The position numbers were made by a program, and so were the translations under genes. DNA of 5,014 bases from assembly GCA_030598065.1 (NCBI GenBank), contig JAUVQR010000137.1, positions 1 through 5,014 of the forward strand. Direction: 5' to 3'. This document shows, piece by piece, positions 1 through 5,014 of the stretch (position 1 is the first letter of the stretch; each line of letters begins with the position of its first letter). Below the pieces are notes generated by a model, which saw nothing but the letters and a program-made list of their open reading frames with translations, searched no databases and was not told the DNA's origin. The DNA comes from Planctomycetota bacterium. GTDB lineage: Bacteria; Planctomycetota; Brocadiia; Brocadiales; Bathyanammoxibiaceae.

Positions 1-211
1 CCACCTGGGCGCCGCCCGCCTTCAGCGTTCTGACGAGGTTTGCCGTCTCAGCCGTTACGTGGAGGCATGCGGAAATCTTTAAGCCGTCGAGGGTTTTTTC
101 CTTCTCAAAGCGTTCTTTTATCAGTTGCAAGACAGGCATATCACTGTTCGCCCACGCTACCCTGCGCTTTCCTTCAGGTGCGAGTTTCAGGTCCTTGACG
201 TCGTGCTTCAT
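1..211 (-). CDS. ahcY: Adenosylhomocysteinase (SAH hydrolase), N-terminal part, truncated by window edge
   Basis: The first 70 residues are visible; the rest lies beyond position 1. The enzyme reversibly splits S-adenosyl-L-homocysteine into adenosine and homocysteine using bound NAD, in the cytoplasm, relieving product inhibition of methyltransferases. The fragment starts MKHDVKDLKLAPEGKRR and contains two typical stretches of the N-terminal substrate-binding domain: a WANSDMPVL block at about residues 20-28 and the ACLHVTAETANL block at about residues 48-59, which matches the family's CLHxTxxTAxL signature. The WA..MPVL..I.ERF spacing is closer to the short archaeal/thermophile-type enzymes than to the longer E. 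coli-neighbour/eukaryotic type; this is from memory of the family. The ATG at 211-209 overlaps the metK stop as ATGA and has a very strong Shine-Dalgarno 10 nt upstream, so the start is well supported. The NAD-binding domain cannot be checked here. Confidence 0.93.
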   Translation of the reverse strand, partial: MKHDVKDLKLAPEGKRRVAWANSDMPVLQLIKERFEKEKTLDGLKISACLHVTAETANLVRTLKAGGAQV

Positions 212-1398
212 GCAGTGATTGCCTCCTCCTTTATGCCGGTCTCGCGCTTCAGGGCCGCTATCATGTCAGTTTTTTCCCAGGTAAAGTTCTTGCCCACGCG
301 GCCGAAATGTCCGTACTTTGCGGTATCCCGGTATATCGGCCTTCTGAGGTCTAACCTTTCTATGATGCCTGAAGGAGTGAGGTTAAAGACCTTCTCGACC
401 GCCTCGGCCAGCTTGTCTTCAGGGATTTTTGCCGTGCCTTCGCAGTGTACGAGTACGCTGGTCGGTTCGGCCACACCTATGGCATACGAGAGTTGCACCT
501 CGCATCTGTCCGCAAGGCCGGCGGCTACCACGTTCTTCGCAACGTGCCTGGCGGCATAGTGTGCGCTTCGGTCAACCTTTGTCGGGTCTTTCCCCGAGAA
601 GGCGCCACCGCCGTGTCTCGCCCTTCCTCCATACGTGTCTACGATTATCTTACGGCCTGTCAGGCCACAATCCCCCTTGGGACCTCCCACCACGAAGCGC
701 CCCGTGGGGTTGACGTGGATGATGGTCTTGTCGTCGAAATACTTTGCCGGGATTACCTTTTTTATGACCTTCTCTACCATGTCTCTCTTGATGGTGGCCT
801 GGTCAACGTCTTCAGAGTGTTGTGTGGAGACTACCACGGTATGCACCCTGATGGGGCGATGTCCCTCGTATTCCACCGTGACCTGCGACTTGCCGTCCGG
901 CCTCAGATACTTTAGCTCGCCGCTATCTCTAAGGCGCGCCAGTTCCTCCACCAGCTTATGCGCCAGCACTATGGGGAGGGGCATGAGCTCAGGCGTCTCG
1001 TTGCAGGCATACCCTATCATCATACCCTGGTCGCCGGCGCCGAGACTTTTGTTCTCACCCTTTCTCTCGTCCACTCCGAGGGCAATGTCGGGAGACTGTC
1101 TGTCAAGGCACGTGATGACCGCGCAAGTATGGCAGTCGAAGCCCATGGCGCTGTCCGTGTACCCGATTTCCTTTATTGCCTGTCTCACCGTGGCCGGTAT
1201 GTCCAGGAGGGCGTCTGTTGTTATCTCGCCGGCTACGAGAACCAGTCCTGTCTTGACCAACGTCTCACACGCTACCCTTGCGTAGGGGTCCTTTTCCAGG
1301 ATGGCATCCAAAATGGCGTCGGACACCTGGTCGGCTATCTTATCGGGATGTCCTACGGCAACTGATTCAGATGTAAACAAATGTCTGTCTTTTCTCAT
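208..1398 (-). CDS. metK: S-adenosylmethionine synthase (methionine adenosyltransferase)
   Basis: A complete 396-residue protein, close to the usual bacterial length (E. coli about 384). It makes S-adenosylmethionine from methionine and ATP, releasing phosphate and pyrophosphate; the family is a cytoplasmic tetramer needing Mg and K ions. Visible motifs in order: TSESVAVGHPDKIADQ near residues 9-24, with the catalytic His and Mg-binding Asp at H17 and D19; the QSPDIALGVD substrate loop at 101-110; signature 1, GAGDQGMMIGY, at 120-130; signature 2, GGGAFSGKD, at 263-271, followed by PTKVDRSAHYAARHVAKN; and a C-terminal GHFGR block near 363-367. No key residue appears missing. The ATG at 1398 lies 32 nt inside the waaA 3' end and is preceded by a GGGAG Shine-Dalgarno; the family N-terminus begins just before the LFTSESV block, which supports it. 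The stop TGA overlaps the ahcY ATG, so the two methyl-cycle genes are coupled. There is no room for its own leader or SAM riboswitch. Confidence 0.98.
   Translation of the reverse strand: MRKDRHLFTSESVAVGHPDKIADQVSDAILDAILEKDPYARVACETLVKTGLVLVAGEITTDALLDIPATVRQAIKEIGYTDSAMGFDCHTCAVITCLDRQSPDIALGVDERKGENKSLGAGDQGMMIGYACNETPELMPLPIVLAHKLVEELARLRDSGELKYLRPDGKSQVTVEYEGHRPIRVHTVVVSTQHSEDVDQATIKRDMVEKVIKKVIPAKYFDDKTIIHVNPTGRFVVGGPKGDCGLTGRKIIVDTYGGRARHGGGAFSGKDPTKVDRSAHYAARHVAKNVVAAGLADRCEVQLSYAIGVAEPTSVLVHCEGTAKIPEDKLAEAVEKVFNLTPSGIIERLDLRRPIYRDTAKYGHFGRVGKNFTWEKTDMIAALKRETGIKEEAITA
222..232 (-). promoter_or_regulatory. Shine-Dalgarno site for ahcY, inside the metK 3' end
   Basis: The minus strand reads AAAGGAGGAGG, ending 10 nt before the ahcY ATG. 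It is nearly a perfect complement of the 16S rRNA 3' end and is the strongest ribosome binding site in the window. It also encodes the Lys-Glu-Glu of the MetK tail. It fixes the ahcY start and suggests ahcY can recruit ribosomes itself as well as through ATGA coupling. Confidence 0.85.
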
Positions 1399-2707
1399 CT
1401 ATCCATACGCTCCCTGTTAAATTTTTTTTTAATACCTCAATACTTCTAGGCGTGGCACCCTTTTGACTTAATACGGTCTCACGTGCCCTAATGCCCATTT
1501 GTTTTGACCCCTGCGGGTCATTAAGTATCTGCTTTACGGTACCCAGAAGCTCCTCTTCGTTGTGCACCATCTTAACAGCATCCGCCTCCAACAGCAAGTG
1601 CATCTCTTCCTCAAAATTGGTCATATTGGGGCCGAAGACCGTGGGCCTTGCTAAGGCCGCCGGCTCCATAATGTTCTGACCCCCCACCCCCAGCAGGCTT
1701 TTTCCTACGAAAACGCAGTCTGCCAGGGAATATATGCTGGTCAAATCCCCTATCGTGTCTATCAGTACCACCGTTTCGCCCGGTTCGAAGTCTAGGCTTT
1801 CTTTCCCGTCCAGGGTCGATTTCCTTACGGGGCTAAGCCCCAGGTTCTTTATGTATCCTTCTACCTCATTGGCCCGTTCTATGTGGCGCGGAGCCAGTAT
1901 CAGCCTCAACGTGGGGATGGTGCGCCTAAGGGTCTTAAAGACCCTCAGCAAGAGCTCTTCTTCTCCGGGATGTGTGCTGCCGCCAACGAGCACCGTGTCC
2001 TCAGGGCGTATCCCAAAAGACCGCCTTAACGCCTCCTTTGCCGCTTCAGGGACGTCTACAGGCAGATTATCGTACTTCATATTGCCGGTGACCAGTACCC
2101 TGTCTTCTGGTATGCCCAGTTCGAGGAACCGGGAGGCATCGGTCCGGGTCCGGGCACAGTAGGTGTTACCGGTGCAGCAAAGGCTCCTGCTGAACGCCCC
2201 GGACAGGACCTGCATGACATTCAAGAACCGCCGGGATTTTTCCGATATCCTTCCGCTGACCAGCACCACGGGGACGTCCGTCTTATAGGCCTCGACCAGG
2301 AAATTCGGCCAGATTTCAAGTTCCACCAACACTATGCAGTCGGGTCGCAACCGCGCGAAGGCCTTCCGGACTACCCAGCTGAAATCGAGCGGGAAGTAAA
2401 CGATCTGCCTTCCCTCAAATTTCTTCCTGGCATTGGCGAAGCCGGTGTCGGTGGAGGTGGAGATTACAATGTCCCAATCGGGATATTCCTCTGCCAGGGC
2501 TTCTATCAGCGCCGAGGCGGTATTTACCTCACCCACCGATGCGGCGTGCACCCAGAAGCACGGCTTATCGCCCTCTCGCGCGGGAAGCCAGCCCAGCCTC
2601 TGGGGCAGGCCCGAACGGAAACGCCTGCCGGTAAGCATCTTGGCCAGGATATAGGGCGAAGCCAAGAGGGTGGCTGCTACATAGAAAAAATCAAAGATGG
2701 CTGGCAT
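1367..2707 (-). CDS. waaA: 3-deoxy-D-manno-octulosonic acid (Kdo) transferase
   Basis: A complete 446-residue glycosyltransferase (GT30 family, two Rossmann-like GT-B lobes). It transfers Kdo from CMP-Kdo to the lipid A precursor on the cytoplasmic face of the inner membrane, the first step of LPS core synthesis. An N-terminal hydrophobic segment (about residues 4-24) is the expected membrane anchor. Motifs: HAASVGE at 54-60, with E60 the likely general base; ELEIWPN at 129-135; GNMKYD at 208-213; GGSTHPGEEE at 242-251; APRHIER at 272-278; FVGKSLLGVGGQNIMEPAA at 333-351, the CMP-Kdo-binding region; and GPNMTNFEE at 359-367. The number of Kdo units added cannot be read from sequence. The ATG follows the secA stop after 3 nt, in the same frame, with no good Shine-Dalgarno, so coupled reinitiation is likely. 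The last 15-20 residues, after an A9 run, look unlike the family's usual end and overlap metK. Residues 176-189 are also unusual (three Cys and a duplicated Arg-Thr). Confidence 0.96.
   Translation of the reverse strand: MPAIFDFFYVAATLLASPYILAKMLTGRRFRSGLPQRLGWLPAREGDKPCFWVHAASVGEVNTASALIEALAEEYPDWDIVISTSTDTGFANARKKFEGRQIVYFPLDFSWVVRKAFARLRPDCIVLVELEIWPNFLVEAYKTDVPVVLVSGRISEKSRRFLNVMQVLSGAFSRSLCCTGNTYCARTRTDASRFLELGIPEDRVLVTGNMKYDNLPVDVPEAAKEALRRSFGIRPEDTVLVGGSTHPGEEELLLRVFKTLRRTIPTLRLILAPRHIERANEVEGYIKNLGLSPVRKSTLDGKESLDFEPGETVVLIDTIGDLTSIYSLADCVFVGKSLLGVGGQNIMEPAALARPTVFGPNMTNFEEEMHLLLEADAVKMVHNEEELLGTVKQILNDPQGSKQMGIRARETVLSQKGATPRSIEVLKKNLTGSVWIDEKRQTFVYI
1410..1414 (-). promoter_or_regulatory. 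Shine-Dalgarno site for metK, inside the waaA 3' end
   Basis: The minus strand reads GGGAG, 11 nt before the metK ATG at 1398. It is moderate in strength and slightly far from the start. It supports ATG 1398 as the metK start although that start lies within the waaA reading frame. Confidence 0.6.
1422..1430 (-). other. A9 run with an in-phase A-AAA-AAA slip-prone heptamer near the end of waaA
   Basis: The minus strand has nine consecutive A within the codons TTA AAA AAA AAT of waaA (L426, K427, K428, N429). The first seven A are in the phase needed for -1 ribosomal slipping (A AAA AAA), and a run this long is also prone to RNA polymerase slippage and sequencing error. A -1 shift ends WaaA at 437 residues with a TGA that overlaps the metK ATG as ATGA. 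A +1 shift ends it at 429 residues with TAA at 1419-1417, just before the metK Shine-Dalgarno. As written, the frame runs on to 446 residues. The sequence shows only the potential; whether slipping occurs is unknown. Confidence 0.45.
2141..2152 (-). repeat. In-frame tandem duplication of a 6-bp unit in waaA
   Basis: The minus strand reads CGGACC twice in a row, encoding Arg-Thr-Arg-Thr at WaaA residues 186-189. It keeps the frame and lies in a stretch that seems a few residues longer than in E. coli WaaA, so it may be a small replication-slippage insertion. Confidence 0.5.
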
Positions 2708-2710
2708 AGG

Positions 2711-5014
2711 CTATTTACCGCAACACTGTTTATATTTTTTCCCGCTGCCGCAGGGACACGGCTGGTTTCTTCCCACCTTGGCGCTCACACGGATGGGCTC
2801 CGTCCGCCTCTCCTGCTCGGCGGTTGCGGTCGCCGCTTGCGCTTGCGGCTTTCTGTCTATAAGTCCCGCGTCCTGATAGACAAAGTTTTCGACGTTCCAC
2901 ACCTTGTGGGCCATTCGGGTGGCCTCTTTTTCTATCTTTATCTTGAACAGGAGGTCGGTCAGCTCCTCTCTTATGGAGGCCATCATGTTCTGGAACATCT
3001 CAAAGGCCTCGCGTTTGTACTCAATCTTGGGGTCCACCTGCGCATAACCCCTGAGGCCGATGCCGCTCTTGAGGTTGTCCATCGCGTAGAGGTGGTCTTT
3101 CCACTTTGAGTCCACCTTTTCCAGGATGAGGAACTGCTCCAGTCTCCTGGCATAGTCTTCCCCTATCTCGGTCTCCCGCTGCCGGTAGAGCTCGGCGGCC
3201 TTTTCCAGGAGGAACTTCTCTGCTTCTTCCCGGGGTTTGCCGGTGAGTTGTTCCGGGCCAAGCTCCGCACCGAACTTCTGACCAAACCATTTAGCCAGTT
3301 CCTTCGTATCCCATTCTTCTTCGTTATCCTCAGGCAGGCAGTAGTCCGTGTTGTCCAGTACGCAGTCCTCTATCATCTGTAACACGTCATTTCTCAGGTC
3401 TTTTCCCTCGAGACACCTCTGCCGCCACTGGTAGATGGTCTTACGCTGTTCGTCCATAACCTCGTCGTATTCCAGGAGGTGTTTGCGGATATCGAAGTTG
3501 TGCTCTTCGACCTTCTTTTGGGCGCGTTCTATCGCGTTGCTGACCATGCTGTGCTCGATGGCCATACCCTCTTCCATGCCGAATTTCTGCAGGAGTGAGC
3601 TCACCCTGTCTGAGGCGAAGATACGCATAAGGTCGTCGTCAAGCGCGACGTAGAACCTTGAGGAACCGGGGTCGCCCTGCCTGCCGGAACGCCCGCGGAG
3701 CTGGTTGTCTATACGCCTGGCCTCATGCCGCTCGGTGCCGAGGACGTGCAGCCCTCCCTTATCGGCCACCCCTTCACCGAGCACGATGTCCGTACCCCTG
3801 CCGGCCATGTTGGTGGACACGGTGACGTGGCCTCCCTGCCCGGCCTTCGCTATGATATGGGCCTCACGTTCGTGGTGTTTGGCGTTCAAGACCTCGTGTT
3901 GAATACCGTTGCGGTTCAACATCTCGCTCAGCATCTCAGACTTTTCTATGGACGCGGTGCCTACCAGCATGGGCCTGCCCGCCTCGTGAATCTCCTGAAT
4001 CTCCTCGACGATGGCCTTCCATTTCTCCTTCTGGGTCCTGTAGATCCTGTCGGCGGCGTTCTCTCGTTTCAGGGGTTTGTTGGTGGGTACGACCACCACC
4101 TGAAGCCCGTAAATCTTGTCAAACTCCATCGCCTCGGTGGATGCGGTACCTGTCATGCCGGCGAGTTTGTTGTACAGCCTGAAGTAGTTCTGGAGGGTGA
4201 TGGTCGCCAGCGTCTGGTTTTCTTCTTTTATTTTGAGATGCTCCTTGGCCTCCACGGCCTGGTGCAGGCCGTCGCTCCATACCCTTCCGTCCATGAGTCG
4301 GCCGGTAAATTCATCGACGATGATAACCTGACCGTCTTTTACTATATAGTCCGTGTCTCTCTTGAAGAGGTGATGCCCTCGCAGGGCCTGCTCGATGAAG
4401 TGGGGCCACTCCATGTTCTCCTCGGTGTACATGCTGCCCACGCCCAGCTGGCTTTCAACCTCTTCCACCCCGGCATCGGTAAGGTGCGTCTGTTTTTCCT
4501 TTTCCTTTATCTCAAAATGCCTGTCTTTCTTGAGGCGTCGCGCCACACGGTCTGCAACAAAATAGCGGTCGGTGGACTCCTCGGCGGGACCGGATATTAT
4601 AAGAGGCGTTCTGGCCTCGTCTATAAGGATGCTATCCACCTCGTCAATTATGGCGTAGTTGGGCTTCTTCTGTACCTGCTCTTCCGCGCTGGTTCGCATA
4701 TTGTCCCTTAAATAGTCAAAGCCAAACTCGTTGTTGGTACCGTAGGTGACGTCACACTGATAGGCCGCCTTCTTTTCCGCGTAACTTTGATTGCCCTGGA
4801 TCGCGCCCGCCGTCATGCCCAGAAACTCAAACACGGGTCCCATCCAGTCGCGGTCCCTCTTGGCCAGATAATCGTTTACCGTGACGACGTGAACGCCGTT
4901 GCCGCTGAGGGCGTTCAGGTATGCCGGCAGTATGGCGACCAGCGTCTTGCCCTCGCCGGTGGTCATCTCCGAAATCTTTCCCTGGTGGAGGACGATTCCG
5001 CCCAATAACTGCAC
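2711..5014 (-). CDS. secA: Preprotein translocase ATPase SecA, missing N-terminus (window edge)
   Basis: 767 residues are visible. The first codon here, GTG, is the internal Val of the conserved VQLLGG block, not a start; by comparison with E. coli SecA about 85 N-terminal residues lie outside the window. SecA is the cytosolic motor that pushes unfolded secretory proteins through SecYEG using ATP. Visible in order (fragment numbering): Walker A MTTGEGKT at 17-24; TYGTNNEFGFDYLRDNM at 90-106; Walker B DEVD at 124-127, then ARTPLIISGPA at 134-144; the preprotein cross-linking domain at about 145-285, with the VDEFTGRLMDGRVWSDGLHQ block at 233-252; GMTGTA at 286-291; the second nucleotide-binding domain with STNMAGRGTDIVLG at 400-413 and QLRGRSGRQGDPG at 438-450; the helical scaffold and two-helix finger around 634-675; an Ala/Gln-rich linker at about 720-745; and a C-terminal SEC-C zinc site (C753, C755, C764, C765; CXCX8CC). 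All motor motifs are intact. The stop is TAG at 2713-2711. Confidence 0.98.
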   Translation of the reverse strand: MQLLGGIVLHQGKISEMTTGEGKTLVAILPAYLNALSGNGVHVVTVNDYLAKRDRDWMGPVFEFLGMTAGAIQGNQSYAEKKAAYQCDVTYGTNNEFGFDYLRDNMRTSAEEQVQKKPNYAIIDEVDSILIDEARTPLIISGPAEESTDRYFVADRVARRLKKDRHFEIKEKEKQTHLTDAGVEEVESQLGVGSMYTEENMEWPHFIEQALRGHHLFKRDTDYIVKDGQVIIVDEFTGRLMDGRVWSDGLHQAVEAKEHLKIKEENQTLATITLQNYFRLYNKLAGMTGTASTEAMEFDKIYGLQVVVVPTNKPLKRENAADRIYRTQKEKWKAIVEEIQEIHEAGRPMLVGTASIEKSEMLSEMLNRNGIQHEVLNAKHHEREAHIIAKAGQGGHVTVSTNMAGRGTDIVLGEGVADKGGLHVLGTERHEARRIDNQLRGRSGRQGDPGSSRFYVALDDDLMRIFASDRVSSLLQKFGMEEGMAIEHSMVSNAIERAQKKVEEHNFDIRKHLLEYDEVMDEQRKTIYQWRQRCLEGKDLRNDVLQMIEDCVLDNTDYCLPEDNEEEWDTKELAKWFGQKFGAELGPEQLTGKPREEAEKFLLEKAAELYRQRETEIGEDYARRLEQFLILEKVDSKWKDHLYAMDNLKSGIGLRGYAQVDPKIEYKREAFEMFQNMMASIREELTDLLFKIKIEKEATRMAHKVWNVENFVYQDAGLIDRKPQAQAATATAEQERRTEPIRVSAKVGRNQPCPCGSGKKYKQCCGK

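Noticed and set aside
635..1285. A 216-codon plus-strand frame opposite metK, and similar frames at 125-559, 445-915 and 958-1365
   Set aside because: All lie antisense to conserved MetK codons, have no recognisable motif, and overlap each other in different frames; they are shadows.
1422..1430. T-run on the plus strand as an intrinsic terminator
   Set aside because: No plus-strand gene leads into it, no GC-rich hairpin precedes it, and on the transcribed strand it is an A-run within waaA codons.
2720..2758. The CXCX8CC ending of SecA as an altered zinc site (E. coli has Cys-His at the end)
   Set aside because: Cys in place of the last His is a common variant of the SEC-C motif and still supplies four zinc ligands.
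2546..3109. A 187-codon plus-strand frame spanning the secA-waaA junction
   Set aside because: It is antisense to both genes, has no clear ribosome site, and the product is low in recognisable features.
3021..3290. An 89-codon minus-strand frame within secA
   Set aside because: It is an out-of-frame reading of the SecA scaffold region, whose in-frame product is fully conserved.
3725..4711. A 328-codon open frame on the plus strand opposite secA
   Set aside because: It lies wholly antisense to intact, motif-rich SecA coding sequence, and its product shows no recognisable domain. Long antisense frames are common opposite GC-rich genes.
5012..5014. GTG as a start codon for secA
   Set aside because: It encodes the internal Val of the conserved VQLLGG block; the ATP-binding core is normally preceded by about 85 more residues, so the true start is outside the window.

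Overview
The window holds four tightly packed genes, all on the minus strand and read from right to left: secA (5' end outside the window), waaA/kdtA, metK, and ahcY (3' end outside the window). There is no intergenic stretch longer than 3 bases. secA and waaA are separated by 3 nt, waaA and metK overlap by 32 nt, and metK and ahcY overlap by 4 nt (ATGA). This geometry points to one transcription unit with translational coupling. I see no RNA gene, insertion sequence, CRISPR array or convincing promoter or terminator inside the window. The only possible regulatory signals are two Shine-Dalgarno sites and a poly-A slip-prone run.

The organism is a bacterium with an outer membrane containing lipopolysaccharide. 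It has a Kdo transferase (WaaA), a bacterial SecA with a zinc-binding C-terminal tail, and normal use of TGA and TAG as stops. The N-terminal sequence of AhcY resembles the short archaeal/thermophile type more than the E. coli-neighbour/eukaryotic type. Together with the moderately GC-rich DNA this suggests a deep-branching Gram-negative lineage such as Planctomycetes/Brocadiae or a similar candidate phylum. That placement is a guess from pattern memory, not a result.

Functionally, the right half (2711-5014) encodes the motor of the Sec protein export pathway. The middle (1367-2707) encodes the inner-membrane enzyme that adds Kdo to lipid A. The left part (1-1398) encodes two steps of the activated methyl cycle: MetK makes S-adenosylmethionine and AhcY removes the S-adenosylhomocysteine left after methyl transfer. 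The MetK-AhcY pairing is a clear functional unit. Its position behind two envelope genes is probably a matter of shared housekeeping expression.

This is ordinary core-genome sequence and I do not see a new system. The most interesting point is the waaA-metK junction. An A9 run containing an in-phase A-AAA-AAA heptamer sits just before the end of waaA, and a one-base slip in either direction would end WaaA at or just before the metK start in a more conventional arrangement. This could be a real frameshift site, a homopolymer sequencing error, or chance.
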